Shown here in pieces: positions 22,680-30,855 of a stretch of 64,000 nt of DNA (position 1 is the stretch's first letter; each line of letters begins with the position of its first letter). This DNA is from a virus, in IMG/VR virus record IMGVR_UViG_3300028837_000518, positions 45,320-109,319 of that record; one strand, 5' to 3'. Below the pieces are notes generated by a model. It had not been told where the DNA came from and did no database searches. It saw nothing but the letters and a program-made list of their open reading frames with translations. Made by a program: the position numbers and the translations under genes.

Positions 22680-24239
22680 ATGAAGGTAGGGATAACCAAT
22701 TTTGTTAAACTTGGCGCGCTAGTACGCGATGGTGTTACAGACTGGTTAGAGTACGGGAATGTGCGTGCCGTGTACCACGAGGGACTAGTTCTGTTTAACT
22801 ATACAGCAAAAGCACAGTTCCAGAATCGCTGGAACTGGTTTGAGCGTGTGAGTCGCGGGCTAATTTTAGACGCAACCACTGGCAAGGTTATAGCTCGCCC
22901 CTTCGACAAGTTCTGGAACTGGGGTGCATTCGGGCGGACGACTGACGCGGACTTGATTGAGGTAACAGAGAAGCTAGATGGGTGTTTTACTGGCTATACA
23001 AAACTAAATCTATGGGGTGGTGGTACAATTCCTATTAGGGAAGTAGTAAAAAAGCAACTAGCAGTAACACTTATAGGGATAAATAAGAGTGGGCAAGTTG
23101 TTCCTGCAAAAGTTGTTGACTGGTTCAACAACGGTACAAAAACTGAGTGGCTTTTACTGACGGTAGATTGTGATGTCTCTAAGCTATCAGGAACTCGGAC
23201 AGGGAACCATATTGTTGTTACACCTAATCACCATATACTCCTAAACGGACGATACCAACCAGTAGTTAATGCAAGACCAGGTGATTATGTTTTAAACTAT
23301 GGATGGTGGCCAGATGATCGTCAGCAAGGCAAACTTATACGGCGAGTAAAAGAGGTGAAAGTTCTTGACATACAGCATCTTAAACATGATGGTTCACACT
23401 CACACTTTTCCGCTGGGCGTGTTGGTTTCGATGTAGAGACAACGACGGGAAATTATTTTGCTAAGGGTGTCTTAGTACATAATTCGCTTGGCATTATGTA
23501 CTGGCATGAAGGCAAGTACAAGATTGCCACACGCGGATCATTCACAAGCGAACAGGCGTTGTGGGCGACAGAGTATTTGAATACGAACTATGATCTTAGT
23601 ACTTGTGATTTTCCTGGCACATTGCTTTTTGAGATAATCTACCCAGAAAATCGTGTCGTGGTGGATTATGGTAGGCAGCATGAAGACTTGGTGTTAATCG
23701 GAATACGGCTGCGTGAATCAGATTATGATGCCCTTTATCCTCATTTGGAATATTTTGCTCAGAAATACGGATTTACTTTGCCTCAGACCTATGAATTCTC
23801 TGACATAGCCAGCATTCTCGCCGCCCGCGAAGAGATTGTAGGCACTGAGCAAGAGGGCTGGGCACTACGGTTTGCTGATGGGCAACGATTTAAAGTGAAG
23901 GGAACGTCCTACCTAACACTACATCGTTTGGTTAGTCGTGCAACATATCCTGCTGTAGTTAAGGCTATGATGCGAGGCGAGTTGGACGAAACATTGCAAG
24001 ATTTGCCCAGCGAGCTATCGGGCGAGATCGTAGAATGGCGGGACATAACTAATGAGAGAGTGGCGCACATAAAACGGTGCGTTGAGCTGAACTTTGCCAT
24101 TGCGCCACAGGGAAGTCGGAAAGAGTTTGCTATATGGGCTAATACGGTTTTCCCAAGTCTCGCTCCATATCTATTCAGGCGGCTAGATGGGTGCGACTAT
24201 ACACAGTTGATCTATAAGAATATTCTAAAGGAGTGCTAG
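22680..24239 (+). CDS. rnlA: T4 Rnl1-like RNA ligase with mini-intein
   Basis: Extein parts match the T4 RnlA-type ligase that repairs tRNA broken in the anticodon loop. The N-terminus contains SRGLILDATTGKVIARPFDKFWNWG. Motif I EKLDG (lysine 98) is followed after the intein by SLGIMY, and FPGTLLFEIIYPENRVV and EGWALRF are later motifs. The 167-aa intein (residues 102-268) begins with Cys and ends HN before Ser. The enzyme cannot be active until it is spliced out. GGGAGGG fixes ATG 22680. Mature ligase is about 352 aa, near the T4 size. Confidence 0.88.
   Translation: MKVGITNFVKLGALVRDGVTDWLEYGNVRAVYHEGLVLFNYTAKAQFQNRWNWFERVSRGLILDATTGKVIARPFDKFWNWGAFGRTTDADLIEVTEKLDGCFTGYTKLNLWGGGTIPIREVVKKQLAVTLIGINKSGQVVPAKVVDWFNNGTKTEWLLLTVDCDVSKLSGTRTGNHIVVTPNHHILLNGRYQPVVNARPGDYVLNYGWWPDDRQQGKLIRRVKEVKVLDIQHLKHDGSHSHFSAGRVGFDVETTTGNYFAKGVLVHNSLGIMYWHEGKYKIATRGSFTSEQALWATEYLNTNYDLSTCDFPGTLLFEIIYPENRVVVDYGRQHEDLVLIGIRLRESDYDALYPHLEYFAQKYGFTLPQTYEFSDIASILAAREEIVGTEQEGWALRFADGQRFKVKGTSYLTLHRLVSRATYPAVVKAMMRGELDETLQDLPSELSGEIVEWRDITNERVAHIKRCVELNFAIAPQGSRKEFAIWANTVFPSLAPYLFRRLDGCDYTQLIYKNILKEC
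22983..23483 (+). other. mini-intein in RNA ligase motif I
   Basis: A 167-aa intein with N-terminal Cys (CFTGYTKLNLWGGGTIPI), block B TPNHHILLNG, block F VGFDVETTTGNYFAKG and C-terminal VLVHN before Ser. There is no LAGLIDADG or HNH homing nuclease. It sits one residue after the catalytic KLDG, so it separates the nucleophile motif from the rest of the active site. Confidence 0.9.
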
Positions 24240-24244
24240 ACTGC

Positions 24245-24715
24245 ATGGAACACTCAGATTTAGCTGCAAGCCTTCACGTACTTCATCCTAGCCCCGAGTG
24301 GGTATTTGTAACAGAAGTGCGGGTTAGGGCAGGATGGGCTGACTATAGCGAGCGCAATCAGGCTAATGCCGAGCGAATAATAGATGCGTTTGCCATGAAT
24401 ACTTGGCCATCGCGTGGTCACTTGCGCATTGCCTATGAAGTGAAAACATCTCGTTCGGACTGGCTTAGAGAACTTCGCGACCAAATGAAGAGTGTGCCGG
24501 CATACTATCTCAGTCACCGTTTCTACTACGTACTAGCCGAGGGGGTATGGCGTCCCCAAGATAGGTCAAATCCCGCACTACGAAGCGCAGGAATTATTCT
24601 GGTAAGGCAGGGTAATTTTGAGAGGTTAAGAATTGCTACTAAACGAGTAGCCTGGCCAATGCCCGAGGGGTTTGTCGCCATGCTACTAAGGCGAATGCAG
24701 GACGTGTCAACATGA
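24245..24715 (+). CDS. MmcB-like PD-(D/E)XK nuclease
   Basis: IAYEVKTSRSDWLRELRD followed by YLSHRFYYVLAEG matches the MmcB family (DNA repair-associated, PD-(D/E)XK fold), with the ExK pair in YEVKTS as catalytic residues. 156 aa. ATG 24245 lies 11 nt after AGGAG; a GTG at 24233 is possible. Confidence 0.75.
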   Translation: MEHSDLAASLHVLHPSPEWVFVTEVRVRAGWADYSERNQANAERIIDAFAMNTWPSRGHLRIAYEVKTSRSDWLRELRDQMKSVPAYYLSHRFYYVLAEGVWRPQDRSNPALRSAGIILVRQGNFERLRIATKRVAWPMPEGFVAMLLRRMQDVST

Positions 24716-24876
24716 ACCTTACTACATTAGGACGACTACTTAGAGCCTCACCTGGATTGCTTGTCGGGTTGGCCGGCGATATTATAGTCGGTGTGGGCTG
24801 GTGGCTGTTAGATATAGGCGGAGCATTGTTACGCTGGAGTTGGAAGCAGTACGATCAGTTATCCTGGAAGCAATAA
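24712..24876 (+). CDS. membrane-associated peptide, 54 aa
   Basis: ATG overlaps the previous TGA. It has hydrophobic segments (GLLVGLAGDIIVGVGWWLLDIGG) and a Trp-rich end. Unknown. Confidence 0.5.
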   Translation: MNLTTLGRLLRASPGLLVGLAGDIIVGVGWWLLDIGGALLRWSWKQYDQLSWKQ

Positions 24877-24889
24877 GTGGAGGTTTGCA

Positions 24890-25381
24890 ATGATGTTGGT
24901 TTACCTTGTTGGTCCAATTAGTGGTATGACGTGGGAGGAGTCAACAACTTAGCGACGTTATGTTGAACACGCACTTAGCATAAGTAATATTGGTGTCCTC
25001 GACCCACTGCGCGGTAAACAATTTCTAGAGAAGCGAACAACTAATGGTGTTATCACGGGCACTTATGAAGATGACGCCATTACAACAGCACAGGGTATTG
25101 CCGGGCGAGACATTAACGATGTACGGCGTTGCGACGCAGTGCTTGCTAACTTTCTAGGCGCACGCAAAGCCAGTCAGTTCTCGCTTATAGAAATAGGTAT
25201 AGCATTCGAGTGCCGGAAGCCCATTATAATTGTAGTAGATAAAACAGGCAATCCGCACAACCACTCATTAATAGAGGAACGCATTGCCACTTATACAACC
25301 GATAACCTCGATGAGGCTATAGATTTGACAAAACATCTTCTCGCGCCTATTCCAACGACCACCCTCACTATTATGGGTTAA
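24890..25381 (+). pseudogene. nucleoside 2-deoxyribosyltransferase-like gene, in-frame TAG
   Basis: It starts MLVYLVGPISGMTWEEST, hits TAG at 24950-24952, and continues in frame RRYVEHALSISNIGVLDPLRGK ... RDINDVRRCDAVLANFLGA and GIAFECRKPIIIV to 25381. This is the nucleoside 2-deoxyribosyltransferase-like fold. As I recall the family, the stop falls at a position often occupied by Trp, so a TGG to TAG change is plausible. The rest of the frame is intact. Confidence 0.7.
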
Positions 25382-25392
25382 TATGGAGTTCA

Positions 25393-26073
25393 ATGCTAAC
25401 ACTAGGACCTTACACCTTGGGACCTAATGACACACCCGAGAACGGGGTGTATGTAGGTGATGCACGGGAGTTAGCGCGTGCTATTCCTGACGAGTCAGTA
25501 GACCTAATTTTCACAGACCCACCATGGGATAACAATAGCGTAGTTTTATATGATGACTTAGCACAAATGGCTATACGTATTCTCAAGCCTGGTAGTCTCG
25601 TCTTTGCATATACAGGAAATGACTGGCTGCCTCGCATAATGCAGGCCATGAGTAATGCTGGCCTATCTTGGCTTCGTATGTTTGCAGGCATACAACTTGC
25701 TAGCAATAATAGATATTTTCGCAAGCGTTTGTTTGTAAAGTGGCGACCAATTGTAGTCTATGTTAAAGGTGAATATAATCCCAAGAGTTGGCTCCCTGAT
25801 GCTCTGCCAACTAACCGTGATAAACGGTATCATCCCCGGGGCCAAGGTGCAAAGCCTGTCCTTCGATGGATTCAGAATGCAAGTCCACCAAACGCTATCG
25901 TATTAGACCCGTTTGTAGGTGGTGGAACATTTATCGCCGTGTGTAAAATGCTTAGTCGGCGTTTTCTAGCTTTTGATATTGACTCAAGCGCGGCAGACAT
26001 AGCTCGTCAGCACGTGCGCGATACTCAACCACCACTATTTGTACTGAAGCCAAAGCAGGGGGACTTACTGTGA
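25393..26073 (+). CDS. DNA methyltransferase, paralogue set B
   Basis: LGPYTLGPNDTPENGVYVGDAREL, catalytic FTDPPWDNNSVV and SAM motif DPFVGGGTFIAV define a beta-class methyltransferase. It is closely related to the genes at 26070 and 43420. DPPW favours N6-adenine as target. Confidence 0.85.
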   Translation: MLTLGPYTLGPNDTPENGVYVGDARELARAIPDESVDLIFTDPPWDNNSVVLYDDLAQMAIRILKPGSLVFAYTGNDWLPRIMQAMSNAGLSWLRMFAGIQLASNNRYFRKRLFVKWRPIVVYVKGEYNPKSWLPDALPTNRDKRYHPRGQGAKPVLRWIQNASPPNAIVLDPFVGGGTFIAVCKMLSRRFLAFDIDSSAADIARQHVRDTQPPLFVLKPKQGDLL

Positions 26074-26750
26074 GTATTGGACCGTATCAACTCGGCCCAA
26101 ACAATACAGCTGAGAATGGAATATATACGGGAGATGCACGCGATCTTGCACGTGCTATCCCTGATGAGTCGGTGGACCTCATCTTTACCGACCCCGTGTA
26201 TCAAAACATTGATGATTACCGGTGGTTGACAGAGATGGGGGCGAGAGTGTTAGTGGATGGTGGAAGTTGTATTGCGCAAATTGGACCAGAGTATATGCCA
26301 GAGGTTCTGGCTGCAATGACACCCGCACTAGATTGGGTTTGGGAGTTAATGGAATGGTATGGCTCTGGCGCGGGCAAAATCTGGTACAAACGTATCTTTT
26401 TAGCTCATAAGCCGTGGCTTTGGTTTAGTAAGGGGCCACGAGCGGGCAAGTGGGTTAGAACTGGTGGGCAATCAGTAAGAGACAAAAACCACCATCGGTG
26501 GGGAGACAGTGCGGGATTTATGCTCCCCTATATTCGTGCCCTATGTCCCCAAGATGGGGTTACCCTCGACCCATTCACCGGAGGCGGTACTGTTCCCGCC
26601 GCCTGTAAAATGCTGAATCGCTGTTACTTGGCTTTTGAGATTGAACCAGATACGGCAGATGATGCACGTCAGCGTATACGTGAAACTCAACCACCGCTGC
26701 CACTAGAGATACCGACACAAGGAAAGCCACTAAATGAGTGTCTACGTTGA
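26070..26750 (+). CDS. DNA methyltransferase-like, altered motif IV
   Basis: The N-terminus and the DPFTGGGTVPAA SAM motif match the preceding paralogue. Motif IV reads FTDPVYQNIDD instead of DPPY/W, so activity may be changed or lost. GTG start overlaps the upstream stop, which suggests tandem duplication. Confidence 0.8.
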   Translation: MSIGPYQLGPNNTAENGIYTGDARDLARAIPDESVDLIFTDPVYQNIDDYRWLTEMGARVLVDGGSCIAQIGPEYMPEVLAAMTPALDWVWELMEWYGSGAGKIWYKRIFLAHKPWLWFSKGPRAGKWVRTGGQSVRDKNHHRWGDSAGFMLPYIRALCPQDGVTLDPFTGGGTVPAACKMLNRCYLAFEIEPDTADDARQRIRETQPPLPLEIPTQGKPLNECLR

Positions 26751-27003
26751 TGAGCTAAGAACTTATATCATTCACCAGCGACATGGCCCGCAGTGGTGTC
26801 ATTTACTAGCTGACAGTGTAGCAGAATTACACGTCTTTGCAACTCGTCTTGGTCTAAAACGTCACTGGTTCCAAGACGGGCGCTGGCCTCATTATGACCT
26901 AACAGTAAATAAGCGTGCACTGGCTATTCAATTAGGGGCTAAAGAGATACATAGTCGAGACTGGATAACAGCTCATAGTGAAGAATTACCGGGGAGGAGT
27001 TAG
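26734..27003 (+). CDS. DUF4031 family protein
   Basis: VYVDELRTYI, HLLADSVAELHVFATRLGL, WFQ...PHYDLTVNKRALAIQLGA fits DUF4031, a small family found in phages and bacteria with unknown function. ATG overlaps the methyltransferase end. Confidence 0.82.
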   Translation: MSVYVDELRTYIIHQRHGPQWCHLLADSVAELHVFATRLGLKRHWFQDGRWPHYDLTVNKRALAIQLGAKEIHSRDWITAHSEELPGRS

Positions 27004-27028
27004 CGACAATGCTAAATAGCAGGGAATA

Positions 27029-27133
27029 ATGAAACTTAACGAGCACAGTGGTAGATTGTATTGGCGCTGTCCACGATGCGGTAATCGGTATACTCTGTCT
27101 ATGTGCTTGCAACGCGAGCCGAAGAACCCGTGA
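27029..27133 (+). CDS. tiny zinc-ribbon-like peptide, 34 aa
   Basis: MKLNEHSGRLYWRCPRCGNR has one CPxCG knuckle. The stop overlaps the GTG of the next gene. Too short for a full zinc site alone. Confidence 0.4.
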   Translation: MKLNEHSGRLYWRCPRCGNRYTLSMCLQREPKNP

Positions 27134-27570
27134 GACTAGAATTACAGCCTATCTCATACCCAGAAGCTTGCGCATTCATCAAAGAGCATCATAGCCATCA
27201 CCTGCCACCGCAGGGATGGAAGTTCGGAATCGCTGTCAATGATGGTGAGAAAATCGTCGGCGTTGTAACGGTGGGGCGTCCAGTGGCGCGACACCATGAT
27301 GATGGGTGGACGCTTGAAGTCACTCGTTGTTGTACGGATGGAACTAAAAACGCAGCAAGTAAACTCTACGCGGCGGCGAGTCGTGCGTGTCATGCACTAG
27401 GCTATAAGCGTCTCATTACTTATACACTTCTAGAGGAGCCGGGAACATGTCTTCGTGTGGCAGGATGGAAGGTCATTAGTATCTCGCATGGTGGCACGTG
27501 GAACCGAAAGGCCAGACCTAGGATAGATAAGCACCAAACTGGTCAGAAACGGCTTTGGGAGGGGCCATGA
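27130..27570 (+). CDS. XF1762 family (GNAT-like) protein
   Basis: LELQPISYPEACAFIKEHHSHH, VGVVTVGRPVARHHDDGWTLEVTRCCTDG and LITYTLLEEPGTCLRVAGWK match the XF1762 family, distant relatives of GNAT acetyltransferases common in phages and mobile elements. The start is GTG 27130. The substrate is unknown. Confidence 0.82.
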   Translation: MRLELQPISYPEACAFIKEHHSHHLPPQGWKFGIAVNDGEKIVGVVTVGRPVARHHDDGWTLEVTRCCTDGTKNAASKLYAAASRACHALGYKRLITYTLLEEPGTCLRVAGWKVISISHGGTWNRKARPRIDKHQTGQKRLWEGP

Positions 27571-28037
27571 TTATTCTTTTACTACTTCTACTCATCTTCC
27601 CCCCATTATTGCCATGCGCGTTTCACGGTATAGTGACTATTAATGGTGTCAATGCACCTGAAGGTACATTCATTACTATGGGAGGGGATGGGGAGACAGT
27701 TTATGCCCGAACTACAGTATTCCCATATGAGGATATATCAGTTTACCGCATTAATATACCGGGTGATGATCCCGATACACCCGAGCGCGAAGGCGGTATA
27801 GAGAGTGAAGAAATATGGGCCAAAGTATCTGATGATATTCAGATCGAGGAAACGCGAACTTGGAGCTCTGGCGAGCCGTCAGAGTATTGGGATTTAGTTA
27901 TAACAGGAGGTGCCACAGTAACGCCGACTATACCACCACCACCGGCGACTGTGTTTCTCCCGCTGATTATGAATAATTACCCCCAAGTGGTCAGCGGGGG
28001 AAGTAGTATGGGGGATAAATATGAAGAGGGGACCTAA
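27567..28037 (+). CDS. secreted/lipid-anchored protein with FLPLIMNN tail
   Basis: A strongly hydrophobic signal peptide (MIILLLLLLIFPPLLPC) is followed by a beta-rich domain starting FHGIVTINGVNAPEGTFIT. The C-terminus is a Pro/Thr linker TVTPTIPPPPATVFLPLIMNN. A TPTP-like linker with a (V/Y)(F/Y)LPLIM-type motif is what I associate with exported proteins of Anaerolineae. It was likely taken from, or is shown to, a Chloroflexota host. Confidence 0.75.
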   Translation: MIILLLLLLIFPPLLPCAFHGIVTINGVNAPEGTFITMGGDGETVYARTTVFPYEDISVYRINIPGDDPDTPEREGGIESEEIWAKVSDDIQIEETRTWSSGEPSEYWDLVITGGATVTPTIPPPPATVFLPLIMNNYPQVVSGGSSMGDKYEEGT

Positions 28038-28329
28038 ACCTCGAAAGCTACCTGTAATGATCGCACAGCAGATTATCACTCGCTATCAAGCCGGCGAGAT
28101 AGGCACCGACCTTTGCAGTGAGTACCATATAGGTTATGATAGGTTTCGCAATATCCTAGCAGTACATAGTGTCAAGATACGCCCGTATAGGCGAAGGCGC
28201 AGAACAAAGGACACACGGGAGCGGTGCAGGAGTTGTGGCATCATATTGGAAGAATGTGAGGACTGGGAGCGAGCACTGGAGCGCGATGGGCTGTGCGGGG
28301 GGACTGTGTGCCGAAAGATTATATTATGA
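28021..28329 (+). CDS. HTH plus zinc-finger protein, paralogue of 4940
   Basis: The N-terminus has a helix-turn-helix-like region (QQIITRYQAGEIGTDLCSEY, YDRFRNILAVHSVKI) and a basic linker (RPYRRRRRTK). The C-terminus RCRSCGIILEECEDW...ERDGLC matches the gene at 4940. ATG overlaps the secreted-protein gene by 17 nt. Confidence 0.75.
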   Translation: MKRGPKPRKLPVMIAQQIITRYQAGEIGTDLCSEYHIGYDRFRNILAVHSVKIRPYRRRRRTKDTRERCRSCGIILEECEDWERALERDGLCGGTVCRKIIL

Positions 28330-28376
28330 GGAGGGGAGACAATGAGAATACTGCTAGCATGGAAGAAGGTCGCGAC

Positions 28377-28574
28377 ATGAGAACCAAAAGAGTGTTGTGG
28401 TCTCTAGCTCTAGCAATCATCTTTAGCCTGAGCTTGCTTACTGTTCAGGCTTGGCGACACTATACCATCTACCTGCCATTAGTGATAGGGGGTGGTAGAG
28501 AAAGCGGGCAAGTCAAACCAACTCCCACTGCGATACCTATACTAACAGATATGACCAAAAGTAAAGGAGAATAA
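28377..28574 (+). CDS. membrane-anchored protein with YLPLVIGG motif
   Basis: 65 aa: a basic N-terminus, one membrane/signal helix (LWSLALAIIFSLSLLTVQAW), then TIYLPLVIGG and a Pro/Thr tail TPTAIP. Same Chloroflexota-type export motif as at 27567. A strong GAGGAGGGGAG at 28329 precedes a separate 12-codon frame (28342-28380) whose stop overlaps this ATG, perhaps a coupled leader. Confidence 0.65.
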   Translation: MRTKRVLWSLALAIIFSLSLLTVQAWRHYTIYLPLVIGGGRESGQVKPTPTAIPILTDMTKSKGE

Positions 28575-28577
28575 GAT

Positions 28578-28733
28578 ATGAAACTACAGTGTCCAACATG
28601 CAAAAGAGAATTGAAGGTAAACCCCAAACGTGAAGCGTGTCTTGCATGTGGAGTTATTGATCACAAAACATGCGCCACATGTGGAACCACGGTAACTCTG
28701 CGCTTTCCACCATCTTTGCTTGTGCTGCAGTAA
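28578..28733 (+). CDS. double zinc-knuckle peptide, 51 aa
   Basis: LQCPTCKRELKVNPKREACLACG and TCATCGTTV give three CxxC pairs. AAGGAG precedes the ATG. Function unknown. Confidence 0.6.
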   Translation: MKLQCPTCKRELKVNPKREACLACGVIDHKTCATCGTTVTLRFPPSLLVLQ

Positions 28734-28763
28734 TCTTCTACAATGTATTTATGAGGTAGAGAA

Positions 28764-29012
28764 ATGGGACTTAGTCGACCGATGAAGTGGGTACTTTTCT
28801 TAATGCAAACAGAGAACGTTAGCATTGAGCGCTTCCTGCGAACTTACCGTTTCTACCCATGGCTCCAAAGTACTAAAGCACATCCAAGCCGAGTCACAGT
28901 ACGAGCACTAGAAAACAAAGGGTATATCGTGCTAGAACGCAGAGGCGAACGAAATCTCTGGGTTCTTACTGATAGCGGCAGAAGACAACCCGTAATAAAG
29001 GAGAAGGCATGA
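28764..29012 (+). CDS. winged-helix regulator, MarR-like
   Basis: VTVRALENKGYIVLERRGERNLWVLTDSG is the recognition helix plus wing of a winged-helix DNA-binding protein; helices precede it. 82 aa, single domain. Probable phage or host gene regulator. Confidence 0.7.
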   Translation: MGLSRPMKWVLFLMQTENVSIERFLRTYRFYPWLQSTKAHPSRVTVRALENKGYIVLERRGERNLWVLTDSGRRQPVIKEKA

Positions 29013-29179
29013 GAGTCGTAACTATGTTTTGTTTGTTTAATGCTACGTGTTTGTTTTGGGCGCGAAAGCTGGGTTACATTGGCAATAAAGATATATGGGG
29101 TTTTGTAGCATTCGTAGCATTTGGCGTAATTTCTGCAATGACTGAATATGGTCAGAAATACAGTCAATCAATAACATAA
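29009..29179 (+). CDS. membrane protein, 56 aa
   Basis: Hydrophobic segments (MFCLFNATCLFWA, WGFVAFVAFGVISAM) with a polar tail. ATG overlaps the previous TGA. Unknown. Confidence 0.5.
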   Translation: MRVVTMFCLFNATCLFWARKLGYIGNKDIWGFVAFVAFGVISAMTEYGQKYSQSIT

Positions 29180-29210
29180 TACTATTACAACTACTACCTG
29201 GAGGAACAAG

Positions 29211-30626
29211 ATGAAACCACTTAACGTGTTTAATGTTAGACTTGGACTAGCAACTAATAGTAGTAGTTCGCACAGTATTATATTCACTGAGCAGCGCGTT
29301 CGAGATAGCTATGATAACTTAGAAGGGTTTGGCTGGGATTTCTTTACACTTGCGTCGCAACAAGCAAAGGAATCGTACTTTCAAGTCGCACTATATCAAA
29401 CCCTACGCCATACCGTAGGCAAAGACATTGCAAGGATGGTTGCACAGTCATTTGTGATGGAGCCACACCACCTCACAGAATCAGCTAACTATCTATTCCC
29501 CTACATTGATCATCAGAGTGCGCCGACAATTCCTAGTGACTGGGGTGGGCATGGGATAGACATGGAGTTTGCACAGGACTTCTACAACTTCCTCATGCAA
29601 GATAACTTAGTAGTGCTTGGCGGTAATGATAACGACGGAAAGGTTCACCCCCTAGCTATTAATGGTGCCGTAACATTACCATTTGCTAACTGGGGAAGTT
29701 CAGCGGCATGGGTGGCACGCAAAGACCACGCACATAACTACTGGACACTTTTCAGCCGCACATCAGGTGCAAAGCTTAGATTTGGTTTCAATGAAGACAT
29801 GACAGCGCCAGCCCGGGCTTCTGTACCTGAACTAGTAGATATAAAGATTACAGACTACTGCGACCACAATTGTCCTTGGTGCTACCAAAGCTCGTCTGTT
29901 GACGGTAAACATGCTGATTATATCCACCCAATTACAAAGGCACTAGGCGAGCTAAAAGTCTTTGAAGTTGCGCTAGGTGGTGGCGAGCCAACCCTACATC
30001 CTAGATTTACCTCAATACTCCGAGACTTTCAATATTGCGGTGTAGTGCCAAACTTCACCACCCATAAACTAGCTTGGCTTCGTGATGATAGCCTGAGACA
30101 AGAGGTTCTTGCATCCTGTGGTGCATTCGCATACACTCCAGATAATATAGAGCAAGCACGAGCACTATGCTCTCTAGTAGACGTACATGAAATTAACCCA
30201 CGGCGAGTATCAATACAACTTATTGCTGGATTTTGGGAAGGGCCAGTCTTTGAGAAACTTCTTAGTCTAGCCCATGTTCACAATATTGGTGTTACACTTC
30301 TAGGCTATAAGGCTACAGGTCGTGGTGCTAACTATAGATACCAACCGACACGTGAAAGCCTCGATGAAATGTGGACGGTAATTCTTAAGTTGCGAGCAGT
30401 GTATGGTGCTCCGCGAATTTCCATAGATACCGTACTGGCCGAGCAGCTAAAAGATAAACTTGTAGAGACCGAGATTCCGCACTGGCTATACCATACGAGT
30501 GATGGTACATTCTCCTACTACATTGACGCCGTAAGTAAAAAGATAGGACCGTCGTCTTACTGTCCAACTTATCGACTTATTGATATGAGCGCGGACTTAA
30601 CGGCGCAAATAGCACGAGTATTTTAA
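29211..30626 (+). CDS. radical SAM protein with N-terminal extension
   Basis: An N-terminal domain of about 210 residues begins NVRLGLATNSSSSHSIIF. The radical SAM domain follows: CDHNCPWCYQ (CxxxCxxC) near residue 220 and GGGEPTLHP for SAM binding. The C-terminus YCPTYRLIDM may hold an auxiliary Cys. It binds a [4Fe-4S] cluster and cleaves SAM to a radical; the substrate is unknown. GGAGG precedes the ATG. The small genes 30631 and 30848 follow directly. Confidence 0.88.
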   Translation: MKPLNVFNVRLGLATNSSSSHSIIFTEQRVRDSYDNLEGFGWDFFTLASQQAKESYFQVALYQTLRHTVGKDIARMVAQSFVMEPHHLTESANYLFPYIDHQSAPTIPSDWGGHGIDMEFAQDFYNFLMQDNLVVLGGNDNDGKVHPLAINGAVTLPFANWGSSAAWVARKDHAHNYWTLFSRTSGAKLRFGFNEDMTAPARASVPELVDIKITDYCDHNCPWCYQSSSVDGKHADYIHPITKALGELKVFEVALGGGEPTLHPRFTSILRDFQYCGVVPNFTTHKLAWLRDDSLRQEVLASCGAFAYTPDNIEQARALCSLVDVHEINPRRVSIQLIAGFWEGPVFEKLLSLAHVHNIGVTLLGYKATGRGANYRYQPTRESLDEMWTVILKLRAVYGAPRISIDTVLAEQLKDKLVETEIPHWLYHTSDGTFSYYIDAVSKKIGPSSYCPTYRLIDMSADLTAQIARVF

Positions 30627-30630
30627 TATA

Positions 30631-30855
30631 ATGGATATTACATCAACAAGTTGGATTGAGTACGGCTTGGGTCAGAGCGCTACCCCCTTTGCGTGCGCAA
30701 AGGAAAAAGCACTATCCTGGTATCGCTTTATAATATCGGTAATCTACTCCGGACAATATGATGATGTAATAGTAGGTGAGTTAAGAGAGGGAGTTCTTGC
30801 ACAAATGAATGATGAAGTGCGTGCCGAGTTTGATAAACTAGTACAAAGTGGCTAA
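30631..30855 (+). CDS. small acidic protein beside radical SAM gene
   Basis: 74 aa, Trp/Tyr-rich N-terminus and an acidic C-terminal helix (EVRAEFDKLVQSG). It could be the peptide substrate or partner of the radical SAM enzyme upstream, but no recognisable precursor motif is present. Confidence 0.6.
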   Translation: MDITSTSWIEYGLGQSATPFACAKEKALSWYRFIISVIYSGQYDDVIVGELREGVLAQMNDEVRAEFDKLVQSG

